Below the pieces are notes generated by a model that worked only from the letters and a program-made list of their open reading frames with translations, searched no databases and had not been told where the DNA came from. Position numbers and translations under genes: made by a program. 64,000 nt of DNA, taken from the NCBI RefSeq assembly GCF_018991925.1, contig NW_024725489.1, positions 5,011,114-5,075,113 of the forward strand, written 5' to 3'. This document shows positions 22,360 to 31,919 of the stretch, piece after piece. Within the stretch, counting starts at the first letter, position 1; every line of letters starts with the position of its first letter. The stretch comes from Homarus americanus (Eukaryota; Arthropoda; Malacostraca; Decapoda; Nephropidae).

Positions 22360-22958
22360 GTAAGTTACAGCAACGGCAAAGCTAAACTGTTTAGTACCTG
22401 TAACTTTCAAGAAAAGTAATACTGTACTGGATGGTGGGTATTGTGTAGGCTCTTTCCAAAGGGTCCCTGCTGCAGGATATATCTGTACGGAGGAGTTTGG
22501 TGAATTTAAAAAAGAACACTGCGACTCTTTGTCTCGGCGAGGATGTCAAAATCCTCCGTCTAATTGTGTTGTATATATTCTCACAAAATCGTAGATATAT
22601 TTTTTGAGTGAATGTTTGTGTGTGCGTGCGAGCGTGTGTGCGAGGGGGAGAGAGAGAGAGTCTCTCATTCATGGTTGATGTTTTCCTGAATGTTATGTAA
22701 AATTTTCATCAGAACTACGGTACATTTGATGATTTATGTAAAGAATTAGATTTGATTTATGTGAAAACAAAAAGTAATCAGTAACTCCTTTAAGAAGACT
22801 GTAAAGCACTGTATAGCAATGGTTATATTTTCATCCTCAAGTCTTGGAGTTTACTTAACTCTTGTCTGTAACCCATGTTGCTGTGGAGGACTCTAACAGT
22901 TATGGACAGTTTTGGGTATGCTGTATAGTACAATACTGTATTTTTATGTAGTACATTA

Positions 22959-23269
22959 CAGCTCCTCCCCGACTTACGACCTACTCGATTTACGACCACC
23001 CGCACTTACGACCTGCCTCAGTCATACCAAAATTTTGTCAAATTGCGTATTTTTGAGTCCCAACGTCAGTACACAGACAAAATTTTCGTTTGTAATTCAC
23101 TTTAAAATGGCTGGCAAGCGTAAAAGTGAGAGTTTTGTGGTGCTTAGAAGAAAAAGAGACACCCATCTTATATTTTCTATGTATTATTTAAGCATTTTCG
23201 ACTTAGGACCATTTCGACTTGCAACCTGGATTTGGGTCCCTCACCCTGTTGTAAGTTGGGGAGGAGCTG
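22959..23269 (+). mobile_element. Tigger-derived MITE with residual transposase start
   Basis: Inverted ends CAGCTCCTCCCCGACTTACG and (reversed) CAGCTCCTCCCCAACTTAC, flanked by TA (22957-22958, 23270-23271). Inside, ATG at 23107 starts MAGKRKSE followed by a basic stretch, the usual beginning of Tigger-type transposases, after which the element is deleted. 311 bp, in the first KDM2 intron seen. Confidence 0.85.
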
Positions 23270-23324
23270 TATAGTATAGTACAGTCATTTTTACCTGTAT
23301 TGTATGGCAATTTCTTTCTTTCAG

Positions 23325-23450
23325 ATTATAATCTTGCGCACGTACAGGAGAATGGATTTAATTGGCCGTTGCTCTTCAGAGAGAAGTCAAAACTCGGCAT
23401 CGTAATACCAAATACAGATTTCACCATCAATGATGTTCGTCTGTGTGTCG
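23325..23450 (+). CDS. Kdm2: KDM2 exon B
   Basis: TTTCAG acceptor and GTGAGC donor. Completes Asp49 and encodes residues 50-90, including PLLFREKSKLGIVIPNTDF and INDVRLCVG, the conserved lead-in to the JmjC fold. Ends with the first base of Gly91. Frame joins exactly to exons A and C. Confidence 0.95.
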
Positions 23451-23589
23451 GTGAGCTCAAACGGGATTGTTTAAGATTGTGAAAATATATACTATATAAA
23501 TTTTTCTTTTTATACCAATCCATGAATATTTGTAATGATCAGTAAGATTGTGGTGAAGAATAGAAGGTTATTACCGTACTCTTATCACA

Positions 23590-23880
23590 GAAGTGCAGCG
23601 GTCGAGTGGATACAGCGCTCGTCTCCTATTCTATTGGTCGGTGGTTCGATGCCCGGGCACTCCCAGTTCACCTAGCTGTAAATGGGTACTTAAGTTTACA
23701 ACTTGGGGAAGTGAAGGCGGTCGAGTGCAGTACCGGCCATGCTGTCTCCTTGTGTACCGAAGGCCTAGTATACAGTGTGTTGTATCAACGCTGTCGCTAA
23801 CGGGCAGTCATGCCTATGGGACCCACTTTCACTTTTTCACGCTTGCCACCGCTGCCTGTACATTACATTATTCTGGTGTT
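23590..23880 (+). mobile_element. tRNA-derived SINE, + orientation
   Basis: GCAGCGGTCGAGTGGATACA has an A-box-like core and GGTTCGATGCC (23643-23653) a B box, at tRNA-like spacing, followed by GGGCACTCCCAGTTCACC and a non-tRNA body. Not a functional tRNA: no acceptor-stem closure was found. A related copy lies inverted at about 24513-24656 in the same KDM2 intron. Confidence 0.75.
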
Positions 23881-24254
23881 GGTTTAGCAGCGTTGTATGG
23901 AATGTTCCGTGAAAAACAAAATACTGTATATCCTGTTTCTGTACTATGACAGGTAAAAGTTAATGCTTACACTTCACTTCAGTAATAGATGTTAAGCTAT
24001 TAAAATGAAGAAGGTTAATTATGGCTGCTCCTCCTCCAGTGCAATCAAGTAAAGTTAAGGAGATGAAGAAGTGTTTGTGAAGTGTTCCTACTTGAGATCT
24101 TTGCTGTACTTAATACTCTTCTCTTACAACTCTCCCCCCTGCCATTACTTTCCGTTTCCGGTTTTTGGGTTGTTGTATTTCATGATTCACCCTCACACAA
24201 TACCCCCCCTGTATGTGTGTACTGTATAGGAGAGACACCAGGTAGATAGTTAAT

Positions 24255-24480
24255 AGTACATGTCTTTATAGTTCAGTTGGCAGTGTTTGCCTCCCAGGTG
24301 AATGGTTCCTTCCCATGAACCAGTTTGTGTAACTCTCAGCAGTCTATGGGAACACTGGTGTGAGGTTAATCGAGGGGTGTGGGACAAGAACCTCGGAGAA
24401 GAGGGGAAATACTGGAGGGATTAAGTTTGAAACTGAACGTGGGATTCATAGACCTGATGGCTGTTTGGAATAGTGTGGAC
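24255..24480 (+). mobile_element. possible second SINE type
   Basis: TATAGTTCAGTTGGCAGTG resembles a tRNA A-box region and GAATGGTTCC a weak B box, with no clear tail. Could be a degraded tRNA-derived SINE; the evidence is limited. Confidence 0.35.
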
Positions 24481-24512
24481 ACAGCACACTAAACTAAGCT
24501 TTCTGTACACAA

Positions 24513-24656
24513 GGAGGCACTTGACTGTCTTTGTCTCCCTGACCGTAATGTTAGGTGCCCATATTTGGTCGAGTGGACTGGGAGTGCCAAGGTATTAAAC
24601 CGGTGACCCTTACAACAAGAGACAAGTGCTGTATCCACTCAGCTGCTGGACCAGGG
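24513..24656 (-). mobile_element. tRNA-derived SINE, - orientation
   Basis: Reverse complement reads GCTGAGTGGATACAGCACTT, then GGCACTCCCAGTCCAC and AAATATGGGCACC, matching the SINE at 23590-23880 over its tRNA-related head and following segment. B box is degraded. The two copies form an inverted pair about 0.7 kb apart. Confidence 0.7.
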
Positions 24657-25096
24657 GAAGAACCTTCCAAAACAAGAATAGAGAACAACAGGAAAGGGTC
24701 AAGATAACAAGTGGAGTTAACTAGACACACTTAACATTTAGCTTCAAGCTTACACAGTAAAGCAAATGGATCCTTGAATGTATTATATACAGTATGTCAA
24801 TAGTGGTTAACAGGAGATTAATTATCTGGTTCTTAATTGATCAAACTGTTTACAAAATCTATATCATTTGAATACAGTACTTGTTTTATTTTTGTATGGC
24901 ACTTGATGTCAAATTAATCTTTGTTTTATAAGTACGTACACTATTCTTTATAGAACAATGTGCTTACATTCAGATTAAAGTATGCAGATTTATACATAAT
25001 TATACCTGTACTGTATTTTAGGATAGTCACCTGGAAATAAAGGAAGTCATTAATTAGTGTGTGTCACCTTGGTACTAAAGCAACTCTTTGTCTCAG

Positions 25097-25269
25097 GGTC
25101 ACGTAGAATGCTGGATGTGATGGACGTGAACACACAGAAGAACGTAGAAATGACCATGAAAGACTGGCAGCGGTATTTTGAGAGCCAGGACAAGGACAAG
25201 TTGCTCAACGTCATATCCTTAGAGTTTTCTCACACAAAATTGGAGTCCTTGATCCAGGCTCCAACTGTA
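25097..25269 (+). CDS. Kdm2: KDM2 exon C: start of JmjC domain region
   Basis: GTCTCAG acceptor, GTAAGT donor. Completes Gly91 and encodes residues 92-148: [13 protein letters not shown], the [10 protein letters not shown] helix, and [17 protein letters not shown]. This segment is nearly invariant in the KDM2 family ([17 protein letters not shown]). Ends in phase 0. Confidence 0.97.
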
Positions 25270-25682
25270 GTAAGTATCCACCTAAATAGTGTTCCTTCCA
25301 CTTGGGGATCTTTATTTACTGTTAACATGGTTTACTATCCACGATCAGGCACTTCCATGAGTCTTACATTCCACTAAAGCATACAGTGATCCCCTCCCCC
25401 CTTTTCACCCAGGTCATTATAACTCATCACATGGTAAGGGGTGTTGGACATTGCTTTATTTTTCTCTTACCTCCCAAAATGGATGCAAATTAATATGTTC
25501 TGTCGGTCAAAGGAGGTTCTTAGTACTTCATGCCATCTGATCCATTTTTTATTTTTTAATGCCTTAGACATTTAGGGAGTTCAGGATACTTTGAAGTTGA
25601 GTTTTCCTGTTGCCTAGATCACACAAGGCATCAGTTGTTATTGGTAGTCTTAACCCTTGCTACTGTGCCCCTCCAGCCCTGA

Positions 25683-25834
25683 GATGTGTTCATGACAAGT
25701 ACAGTAAGATGTGTTCATGACAGGTACAGTAAGATGTCTTCATGACAAGTACAGTAAGATGCGTTCATGACAGGTACAGTAGGATGCATTCATGACAGGT
25801 ACAGTAGGATGCGTTCATGATAGGTACAGTACAG
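25683..25834 (+). repeat. 25-bp minisatellite, 6 copies
   Basis: Six tandem copies of a 25-bp unit containing GTTCATGACAGGTACAGTA, with point variants, in the intron between KDM2 exons C and D. Confidence 0.9.
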
Positions 25835-26119
25835 AAATTTTTTCACAACAGGTACTGAGATTCATTCTTGTGCTGGTGAGCCTTGGTAGTTTAGGGTAAC
25901 ATTTATTTATGCAGAGGAGAAGAGTCGCTGGTTCTTCAGAGGAATGTTAATTTAAAGAAAATCTAGTTTCAAAACTGCACATAATATAAAACTCACTCAA
26001 AGATCTATTCCCACTCCCTTCCATTAGTAAATTCTTTCCCTTTATTCAACCATTGTTCCAGGTACAGTATTTTGTCAGTGTGGTTTGAGTACAGTGAATG
26101 AACGTTTTCTCCTCAACAG

Positions 26120-26320
26120 GTACGTCAGATAGACTGGGTGGAGCGAGTGTGGCCACGACATTTAAAAGAAGCCCAGACTGAAGCCACCAATGTACTCGAA
26201 GATATGATGTATCCCAAAGTTCAAAAATACTGCCTCATGTCCGTCAGAGGCTGCTACACAGACTTCCACATTGATTTTGGTGGCACGTCAGTGTGGTATC
26301 ACATTCTCCGGGGAAAGAAA
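26120..26320 (+). CDS. Kdm2: KDM2 exon D: JmjC core with Fe(II) HxD motif
   Basis: Residues 149-215. Contains [33 protein letters not shown] and the catalytic [10 protein letters not shown]: His198 (codon 26267-26269) and Asp200 (26273-26275) are the expected first two Fe(II) ligands; Thr195 matches the 2-oxoglutarate-binding Thr of the family. The domain's 2-oxoglutarate lysine corresponds to the last codon(s), just before the donor GTGAGA. Phase 0 at both ends, 201 nt. Confidence 0.98.
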
Positions 26321-26928
26321 GTGAGACAACTAGTTTATTGTTCTGACGTAGTTTTATGTGTTTTTAGATAGTATTTGAAGAATTCATACAAAACGGTTTA
26401 CAAAATTGTTCCCATATTGCTGTTTGTTCTAATTTGTGGGAGGGGTTAGCTTAGCCCTGGTCAGAGCACACCACAGCTGAATAACCTGTCACCATCCCTG
26501 CTTTACCATGGGATTGAATTTGTGTCACATGTGTTGGCATCAGGAAATTTTTTTAGTTTGAGCACACTATTTTGTAACTGCCACAGTAGATACTTTCAAA
26601 GCATGTATGATAAGCAGTTGTGCTTCTAGTCTTTTGTTAATGCCAGTGACATCCATTCATTACCTTGGCAACAAATCATTCAGTTAACACGATGTTGGAA
26701 CGGCTGTCCTATCTTCTTGTCCCTAAGACCTTAGACATATATATGAGATACTTTTTATTGTAAGGTTATTTGTCCTCATCCCTGATAGTAAGATGAGCAG
26801 CTCTTACAGACCCTGGTGGCCAGTGTATGAGAGGTGTGACTGTGCTATATTATATACTGCATTGTACTGTATATATATATTGATGTAATGATGATTTGAG
26901 TACAGTACTTCCTTTTTTCCTTCTTCAG

Positions 26929-27082
26929 ATCTTCTGGTTAATACCTCCAACAGAACGTAATCTACAGCTTTATGAACAGTGGGTCCTCTCAGGCAAGCAG
27001 AGTGACATATTTTTCGGGGATACAGTGGACAAGTGTGCCCGTATAGAACTGTTTCAAGGAAACACCTTCTTTATACCCACCG
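26929..27082 (+). CDS. Kdm2: KDM2 exon E: JmjC core
   Basis: Residues 216-266: [29 protein letters not shown] and [16 protein letters not shown], matching the FWLIPPT and GxTFxIPSGW segments of KDM2 enzymes. Ends with the first base of Gly267 before donor GTAGGT. Reading past the donor opens a short intronic extension that is not coding. Confidence 0.97.
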
Positions 27083-27204
27083 GTAGGTTGGCACTAGACC
27101 TAATGTATATATATCATAGTTTTGACATCCCTGAACAGTTGTTTAACCCTTGGAATGTGATGATCTGTTCCCTTGAGGAGGGTGGTATTGTTATTGTACT
27201 CTAG

Positions 27205-27630
27205 TGGGTAAGTCACCATTGTCAAAGGGTTAATGTATTGTACTCAAGTGTTGTGACCAGGATAGGTGATATATCTTGTGGGGGTTTTCATTTGTGGAGG
27301 GGAACACCACAGCTAAAAACATCTGTTACAGCAGTAAGAATGAATGAATGGCAGTGAATTATGGCATGAAGATTTTGCTTATAAAATGGAAGAAATGGCA
27401 AGGGAGAGGAGTGCAAAAAAGTGTCGGCAGTAACAGGAAAATGCCTAGACAACCGTGGCCATGTACGAGAATGTCAACACATGGATGATCTATCTATTGT
27501 TTTTTTATCCTGTATCTTTACTCCTTCCTCTATTTTATGAAGGTTGGATCAAGGGGCTCACAGCTCAACTAAGAGTAAAACACCAGTTAGAGTTGTACAA
27601 GAAGTGACCAATTTTTTTCTCTCTCTTCAG
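27205..27630. other. intron E-F, no feature recognised
   Basis: Ordinary intron sequence; the first part opens a short false extension of exon E. I see no repeat or element that I can assign. Confidence 0.5.
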
Positions 27631-27746
27631 GATGGATTCATGCAGTATATACCCCAGAAGATTCCTTGGTGTTCGGCGGCAACTTCCTGCATAGTTTTGG
27701 AATTGAAAAGCAGCTGAGAGTCGCCCAGGTGGAAGACGCGACACAT
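27631..27746 (+). CDS. Kdm2: KDM2 exon F: JmjC second His ligand
   Basis: Residues 267-305. [20 protein letters not shown] includes His270 (codon 27639-27641), the third Fe(II) ligand, followed by [10 protein letters not shown]. Acceptor CTCTTCAG, donor GTAAGT. All three metal ligands of the enzyme are therefore intact and demethylase activity is expected. Confidence 0.98.
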
Positions 27747-27863
27747 GTAAGTACTCCATGAGACTCTGCCCTGTGGTTTGTATCTGTAGACGTAATGTTT
27801 ATTGCTCCACTGATCTGAAACATTAGCTTTGGCCTTTTGTAGGATTGTGTTTATTGTACTTTT

Positions 27864-28331
27864 GTTCTTATCCTCCTAACAACTTGTAGACCCTCTGTTG
27901 TTAGTGTACCTTCATGTTCTTATCCTCCTAACAACTTGTAGACCCTCTGTTGTTAGTGTACCTTCATGTTCTTATCCTCCTAACAACTTGTAGACCCTCT
28001 GTTGTTAGTGTACCTTCATGTTCTTATCCTCCTAACAACTTGTAGACCCTCTGTTGTTAGTGTACCTTCATGTTCTTATCCTCCTAACAACTTGTAGACC
28101 CTCTGTTGTTAGTGTACCTTCATGTTCTTATCCTCCTAACAACTTGTAGACCCTCTGTTGTTAGTGTACCTTCATGTTCTTATCCTCCTAACAACTTGTA
28201 GACCCTCTGTTGTTAGTGTACCTTCATGTTCTTATCCTCCTAACAACTTGTAGACCCTCTGTTGTTAGTGTACCTTCATGTTCTTATCCTCCTAACAACT
28301 TGTAGACCCTCTGTTGTTAGTGTACCTTCAC
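27864..28331 (+). repeat. 52-bp tandem repeat, 9 near-identical copies, each with a hairpin
   Basis: Nine copies start at 27864, 27916, 27968, 28020, 28072, 28124, 28176, 28228 and 28280, with no visible differences until the last copy's end. Each unit contains CTAACAAC and GTTGTTAG, an 8-bp perfect inverted repeat around a 13-nt loop (TTGTAGACCCTCT). It lies in the intron between KDM2 exons F and G. It is not a CRISPR array: there are no variable spacers and the host is eukaryotic. Confidence 0.95.
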
Positions 28332-28525
28332 TTAACCCACTAAGAGTTCAGCGCTTAAGACTGTAGTTGTTGAAGCGCAGTAATAACACTATACCGTCAA
28401 CAACTCACTGACATTTACAAGTTAGATATAGTGATGATAATGGTAGTTTTATGTTTTACTTATTGTACATTGTGGCTTTTATAACTTCGGATTTTTAGAT
28501 TGAAGACTTTGCTGTTGTTTCCCCC

Positions 28526-28560
28526 ATACATACATACATACATACATACATACATACATA
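28526..28560. repeat. CATA microsatellite
   Basis: About nine CATA units in the KDM2 F-G intron. Confidence 0.95.
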
Positions 28561-28640
28561 AATTTGCAGTTTTTCTTGTATGCAGTCAACTATACCACTT
28601 ATTCTAATGCTGAATGTACCCTCAAGCATTTTCCTGTAAT

Positions 28641-28965
28641 GATGATAATAATAATAATAATAATTAACGGTTTATTGAAAGAGCATAGCAGCCAGAAGGC
28701 TGAAAATATACAGTTACATAATTGGGGAATGGGTTTCGATTTACAAATAATATACAAGTAACATAAGTGATACAAATAAGATATATAATAGCTGGGTGGG
28801 GAAAAGCTCAAACTACAGGGCATATCAACATAGTGACAGTGCAAAAAGTAGTATTTACTAGGAGTGAATACACTGGTTTGTTACAAGTTATTGATGATTT
28901 TTACAATGGTTGGGACTGGGCTGTTCTTATAGTGATCAGTTTGTGCTTGTATGGGCTGTTGTTAT
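28641..28965 (-). mobile_element. non-LTR (LINE) 3' fragment, copy 3
   Basis: Minus-strand 3' end with an ATT-type trinucleotide tail (28641-28665) and AATAAACCGTTAATT, then about 300 bp closely matching 2728-3050 and 4411-4620. 5'-truncated before the coding part. It keeps the uninterrupted site where the hAT element at 3476 inserted in copy 2 (ACAAGTAACATAAGTGATAC at about 28754). In the KDM2 F-G intron, opposite strand. Confidence 0.85.
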
Positions 28966-28985
28966 ATACTGGTAATTATAAATGA

Positions 28986-29699
28986 TCTTGTTGTTGATTT
29001 TGAACTTTGGTTACAAAAAACTAAGAAAGCTACCTGTAAAACCCAGAAATATTAATAAAGAAGAAGTCGTAAAAGATTACTTGTCTAGACATGGAAGTTC
29101 AATACTGTGTGAGCTTTGTGGCTCCGCAGACACCATAACACACCATACTGAACTTTTCTAACAGCTTCACGTATCCTTTCCTTCAGTTTTCCAAAGTTGT
29201 CGGCATTGGTGTAAATAAAAGTAGTTTTTTAGCGCAGCCCAAGGAAAAACTCAAGGAGGCTTAGTTCAGCTCGGCCAAGGAACGAGTAGGCAGTTACCCA
29301 TTCAGGAATTTAGTAGCTGCCAATATTAAAATAAACATTCCCCTTGAAGCGCTTTTATGTGTATCCTGCTTTTCACTGTTGTTTTGTTAGTTTTTATTAT
29401 AACTGCTTAAGAATGGGAGGATATTTTGTAATCATTTAGTATATTACAGTATTTTAATCTGCTGTCGTTATCATCAACTTAAGGTGTTTTTCCATGCTTA
29501 CGTGGGTTTGCCGCGATTACCTGCCAGTCTGTTGCAGTCTCCCTTGTCAGGGTTCCCACTCTTAATGTCACTCCTTACAACCTCTCTCCTTGTGTCTACC
29601 AAAAAAGTCTCTCTCATACCGTCTCAAGATGGATTACAAAGAAGTCAGAAGAAGACGACTGCTTTAACACGTCTTTATTTGTTTGTCTTCTCATTTCAG
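28986..29699. other. intron F-G remainder, no feature recognised
   Basis: AT-rich intron sequence before exon G. The open frame that runs into exon G from 29484 is intronic until 29699. Confidence 0.5.
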
Positions 29700-29876
29700 G
29701 TACCGTCAAAGTTCCGATACCCATTCTTCACGGAGATGCTGTGGTACGTGCTAGAACGGTATGTCCACGTCCTGCTTGGTCGCTTGCATCTCACGCTCCC
29801 TCCTGATGAACAAGAAAAGTACATTAAATATATGTCTACTAAAATGAAGGCCAATAATAATAATCAGCTGAATGAG
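29700..29876 (+). CDS. Kdm2: KDM2 exon G: post-JmjC segment
   Basis: Residues 306-364. VPSKFRYPFFTEMLWYVLER is the conserved KFRYPFxxEMCWYVLERY helix after the JmjC core. The exon ends in an Asn/Gln/Glu-rich stretch (ANNNNQLNE) before a less common donor, GTGGGC. Phase 0 at both ends (177 nt). It follows the intron containing the nine-copy 52-bp repeat. Confidence 0.96.
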
Positions 29877-30443
29877 GTGGGCACAACACTACTGTATGTT
29901 TGGTTAGGTTAGGTTTTAGTTAATGCATTACGATCCTTAACTGTTTCAACGATGTGCTATTTCATAACTTCAAGGTTGGGTTAGGTTAGGGCATAGTTAA
30001 TGCTTTGTGTTATTTAACTGTGCACTTGTGTGTTATTTCATTACTTCAGGGTTAGGTTAGATTAGGTTATAGTTAATGTATTATGATCCTTAACTGTCCA
30101 ACGATATGCTATTTCATTACTTAACACGAGCACTGGCGACATTAACTGTGCAAAGAGAATATATTGAGATGGATTTACATTTCATATCTAAAAGATTTGT
30201 ATATCTGTTAAGTGAATGAATCAAGAAACAGAATAAAATTCAAGTGTAGTATGAGGAGGATGTACAGGGGAGACTTCTACATCAAGGAGATGACACAGAC
30301 TGAATGTGTGAGGTGTAGACTGAGTGTGTGCGAGGCATTATCTTTTGAGAGACAAGCGCCAGGAGTAAAGATGTGTCTGACCCTGTGTTTCCTTTGCTAC
30401 CATACAACTACTTGAAGGATATGTTCTCTTGTCTTATTTACAG

Positions 30444-30713
30444 GAAGTGAAGGCGGAAGGAGAACCCAAGGTCGATGTAAATATGACCATACCACCCGAA
30501 GAACACGTCCACCTGACCCAGTACGAACTCCACGGACTCAAGGCCATCGTCATGTACCTCCACGCACTGCCTACTAGTAAGAAGTGCGTGCCGGACCTCA
30601 TCACAGACCCCATAGCGCTCATCAGAGACGTCCGCACGGTGGTAGAGAAACATAGATATGACAAGCCTGAGTTAGCCAGAACTTCTAAGCCAGTCCTAGA
30701 GTGGTGGCCGAGG
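30444..30713 (+). CDS. Kdm2: KDM2 exon H: helical region before CXXC
   Basis: Residues 365-454; acceptor TTTACAG, donor GTCAGT. HVHLTQYELHGLKAIVMYL and SKKCVPDLITDP-ALI match the family's VHLTHFELEGL...KKCVPxGI segment; ends KPVLEWWPR, like the VPIVQWP motif. This is the largest exon seen (270 nt) and is phase 0 at both ends. Confidence 0.96.
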
Positions 30714-30902
30714 GTCAGTTTTCTATGCCGTAAAATGTTCTCACTGCGATTAAAGTTTGTTTCAGTTGTATTTAGTTGAAATAATATTTTTCTTCACCCC
30801 ACAATATGTAAAGTTAATATGAATCAGTACAGTATTAAGTATTTTGTGTTGAAGATGTTTCTGATTATTTCATGACAGTAAATGTTAATGTTTTGCCCAC
30901 AG

Positions 30903-31044
30903 GAACCCACAAAATTTGGGATAAAGCGACCACTGGGAGAGCACACTGGAGGAGGGCTTAAGAGAAGACGCAGAAATTCTGACGAAAACAGAATCGTGGG
31001 ATTACCTCCAAACGTTGCAAAGATAAGACACCGGAGAGTTAGAT
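30903..31044 (+). CDS. Kdm2: KDM2 exon I: basic linker entering CXXC
   Basis: Residues 455-501, highly basic (RPLGEH, LKRRRRNSDENR, KIRHRRVR), a plausible nuclear localisation/DNA-contact segment just before the CXXC finger. The last base (T) starts Cys502, the first zinc ligand of the finger, so this codon is split by the next intron. The intron before it is the shortest in the gene (189 bp). Confidence 0.95.
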
Positions 31045-31344
31045 GTAAGGTCACAGCTTGGTCATATTTTTACTCTTGTGTGAGATTGTACCCTAATTGT
31101 TTTTTGGGGCTCTTGCATTCACTACTGCACTGCAATAAGGAATTTTCCCATTGGCATATATTGGCTGGAGTCAAGAGCAAGGAAAGTACCCCCCTCCCCC
31201 CCCCTGCTTGTCATTTATTTTTTCTGACGGTCTTTATCATGTGTGTTCTGCTATGGTGTTTATAATAGTTTGTCACTGTTAAAAATTGATCCCATCCATA
31301 CTCTAAAAAAAAAAAATAGTGCAGTTGACAATAGTGGCGTATGT

Positions 31345-31620
31345 AATCATCTTATGGGTGATAAATGAGGTTTATGTGTACTGCCGTCCTCACTGAACAT
31401 GGGGGTTGTGTTCCCAGAAAATGCCATGTAGAGTGAATCCATTATTACATGGGGAGATGGGGATGTGTCAGGTGGACCCCCCCCCACACACAGACACACA
31501 CATACTCCGACAGATACACACATAGTCCGAAACCAAAGTTCAGACATCGTACATCTCTAAAGCAGTTCACTAATACAGGAATACCATGTTATCGTAAAGG
31601 ATGCATGCCAATAAATGTGA
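31345..31620. mobile_element. possible Tigger-like fragment
   Basis: GTCCTCACTGAACATGGGGG and TTGTGTTCCCAGAAAATGC resemble subterminal parts of the Tigger-like element that starts at 31920 (GTCCTTTGCTTAACG, GTTACGTTCCTGAAAATGC). No matching second end was found, so it may be half an element. Confidence 0.35.
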
Positions 31621-31919
31621 GGAATAAATGAAAAACACTCCATTGTCAGTTGGGAATCGTTTCTACATGCGGTACACAGGAGACAGGAGCGTCCCATCCA
31701 CCACCCCTTAGCGTGTATAATAAAATTATTTTTGCTGTGGTAAATATGGTCATACGTTTGCCTTGCCTCATGAATCTTGAGTGTTGAAGGAAGTTTATAA
31801 ATGTGATGGATAATGAAGGATGAGTGCAGGGATGGGCACACTCACCTTGTTACTCTTAATACTGTACTTGAAAAAATAAGAGTTTGATGAACTGTAAGAC
31901 CAGGATGGATAGTAAAGCA

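Noticed and set aside
23590..23665. tRNA gene
   Set aside because: A and B boxes are present but the acceptor stem does not close and the sequence continues as a dispersed repeat; it is a SINE.
27864..28331. CRISPR-like array
   Set aside because: The units are contiguous with no unique spacers, in a eukaryotic intron with no cas genes.
29484..29699. 5' extension of exon G
   Set aside because: Open by chance; KDM2 similarity begins at VPSKFRYPF exactly after TTTCAG at 29699.
30882..31265. 127-codon frame across exon I
   Set aside because: Only 30903-31044 is coding; the rest reads through a GTAAGG donor into the intron and the family match stops there.
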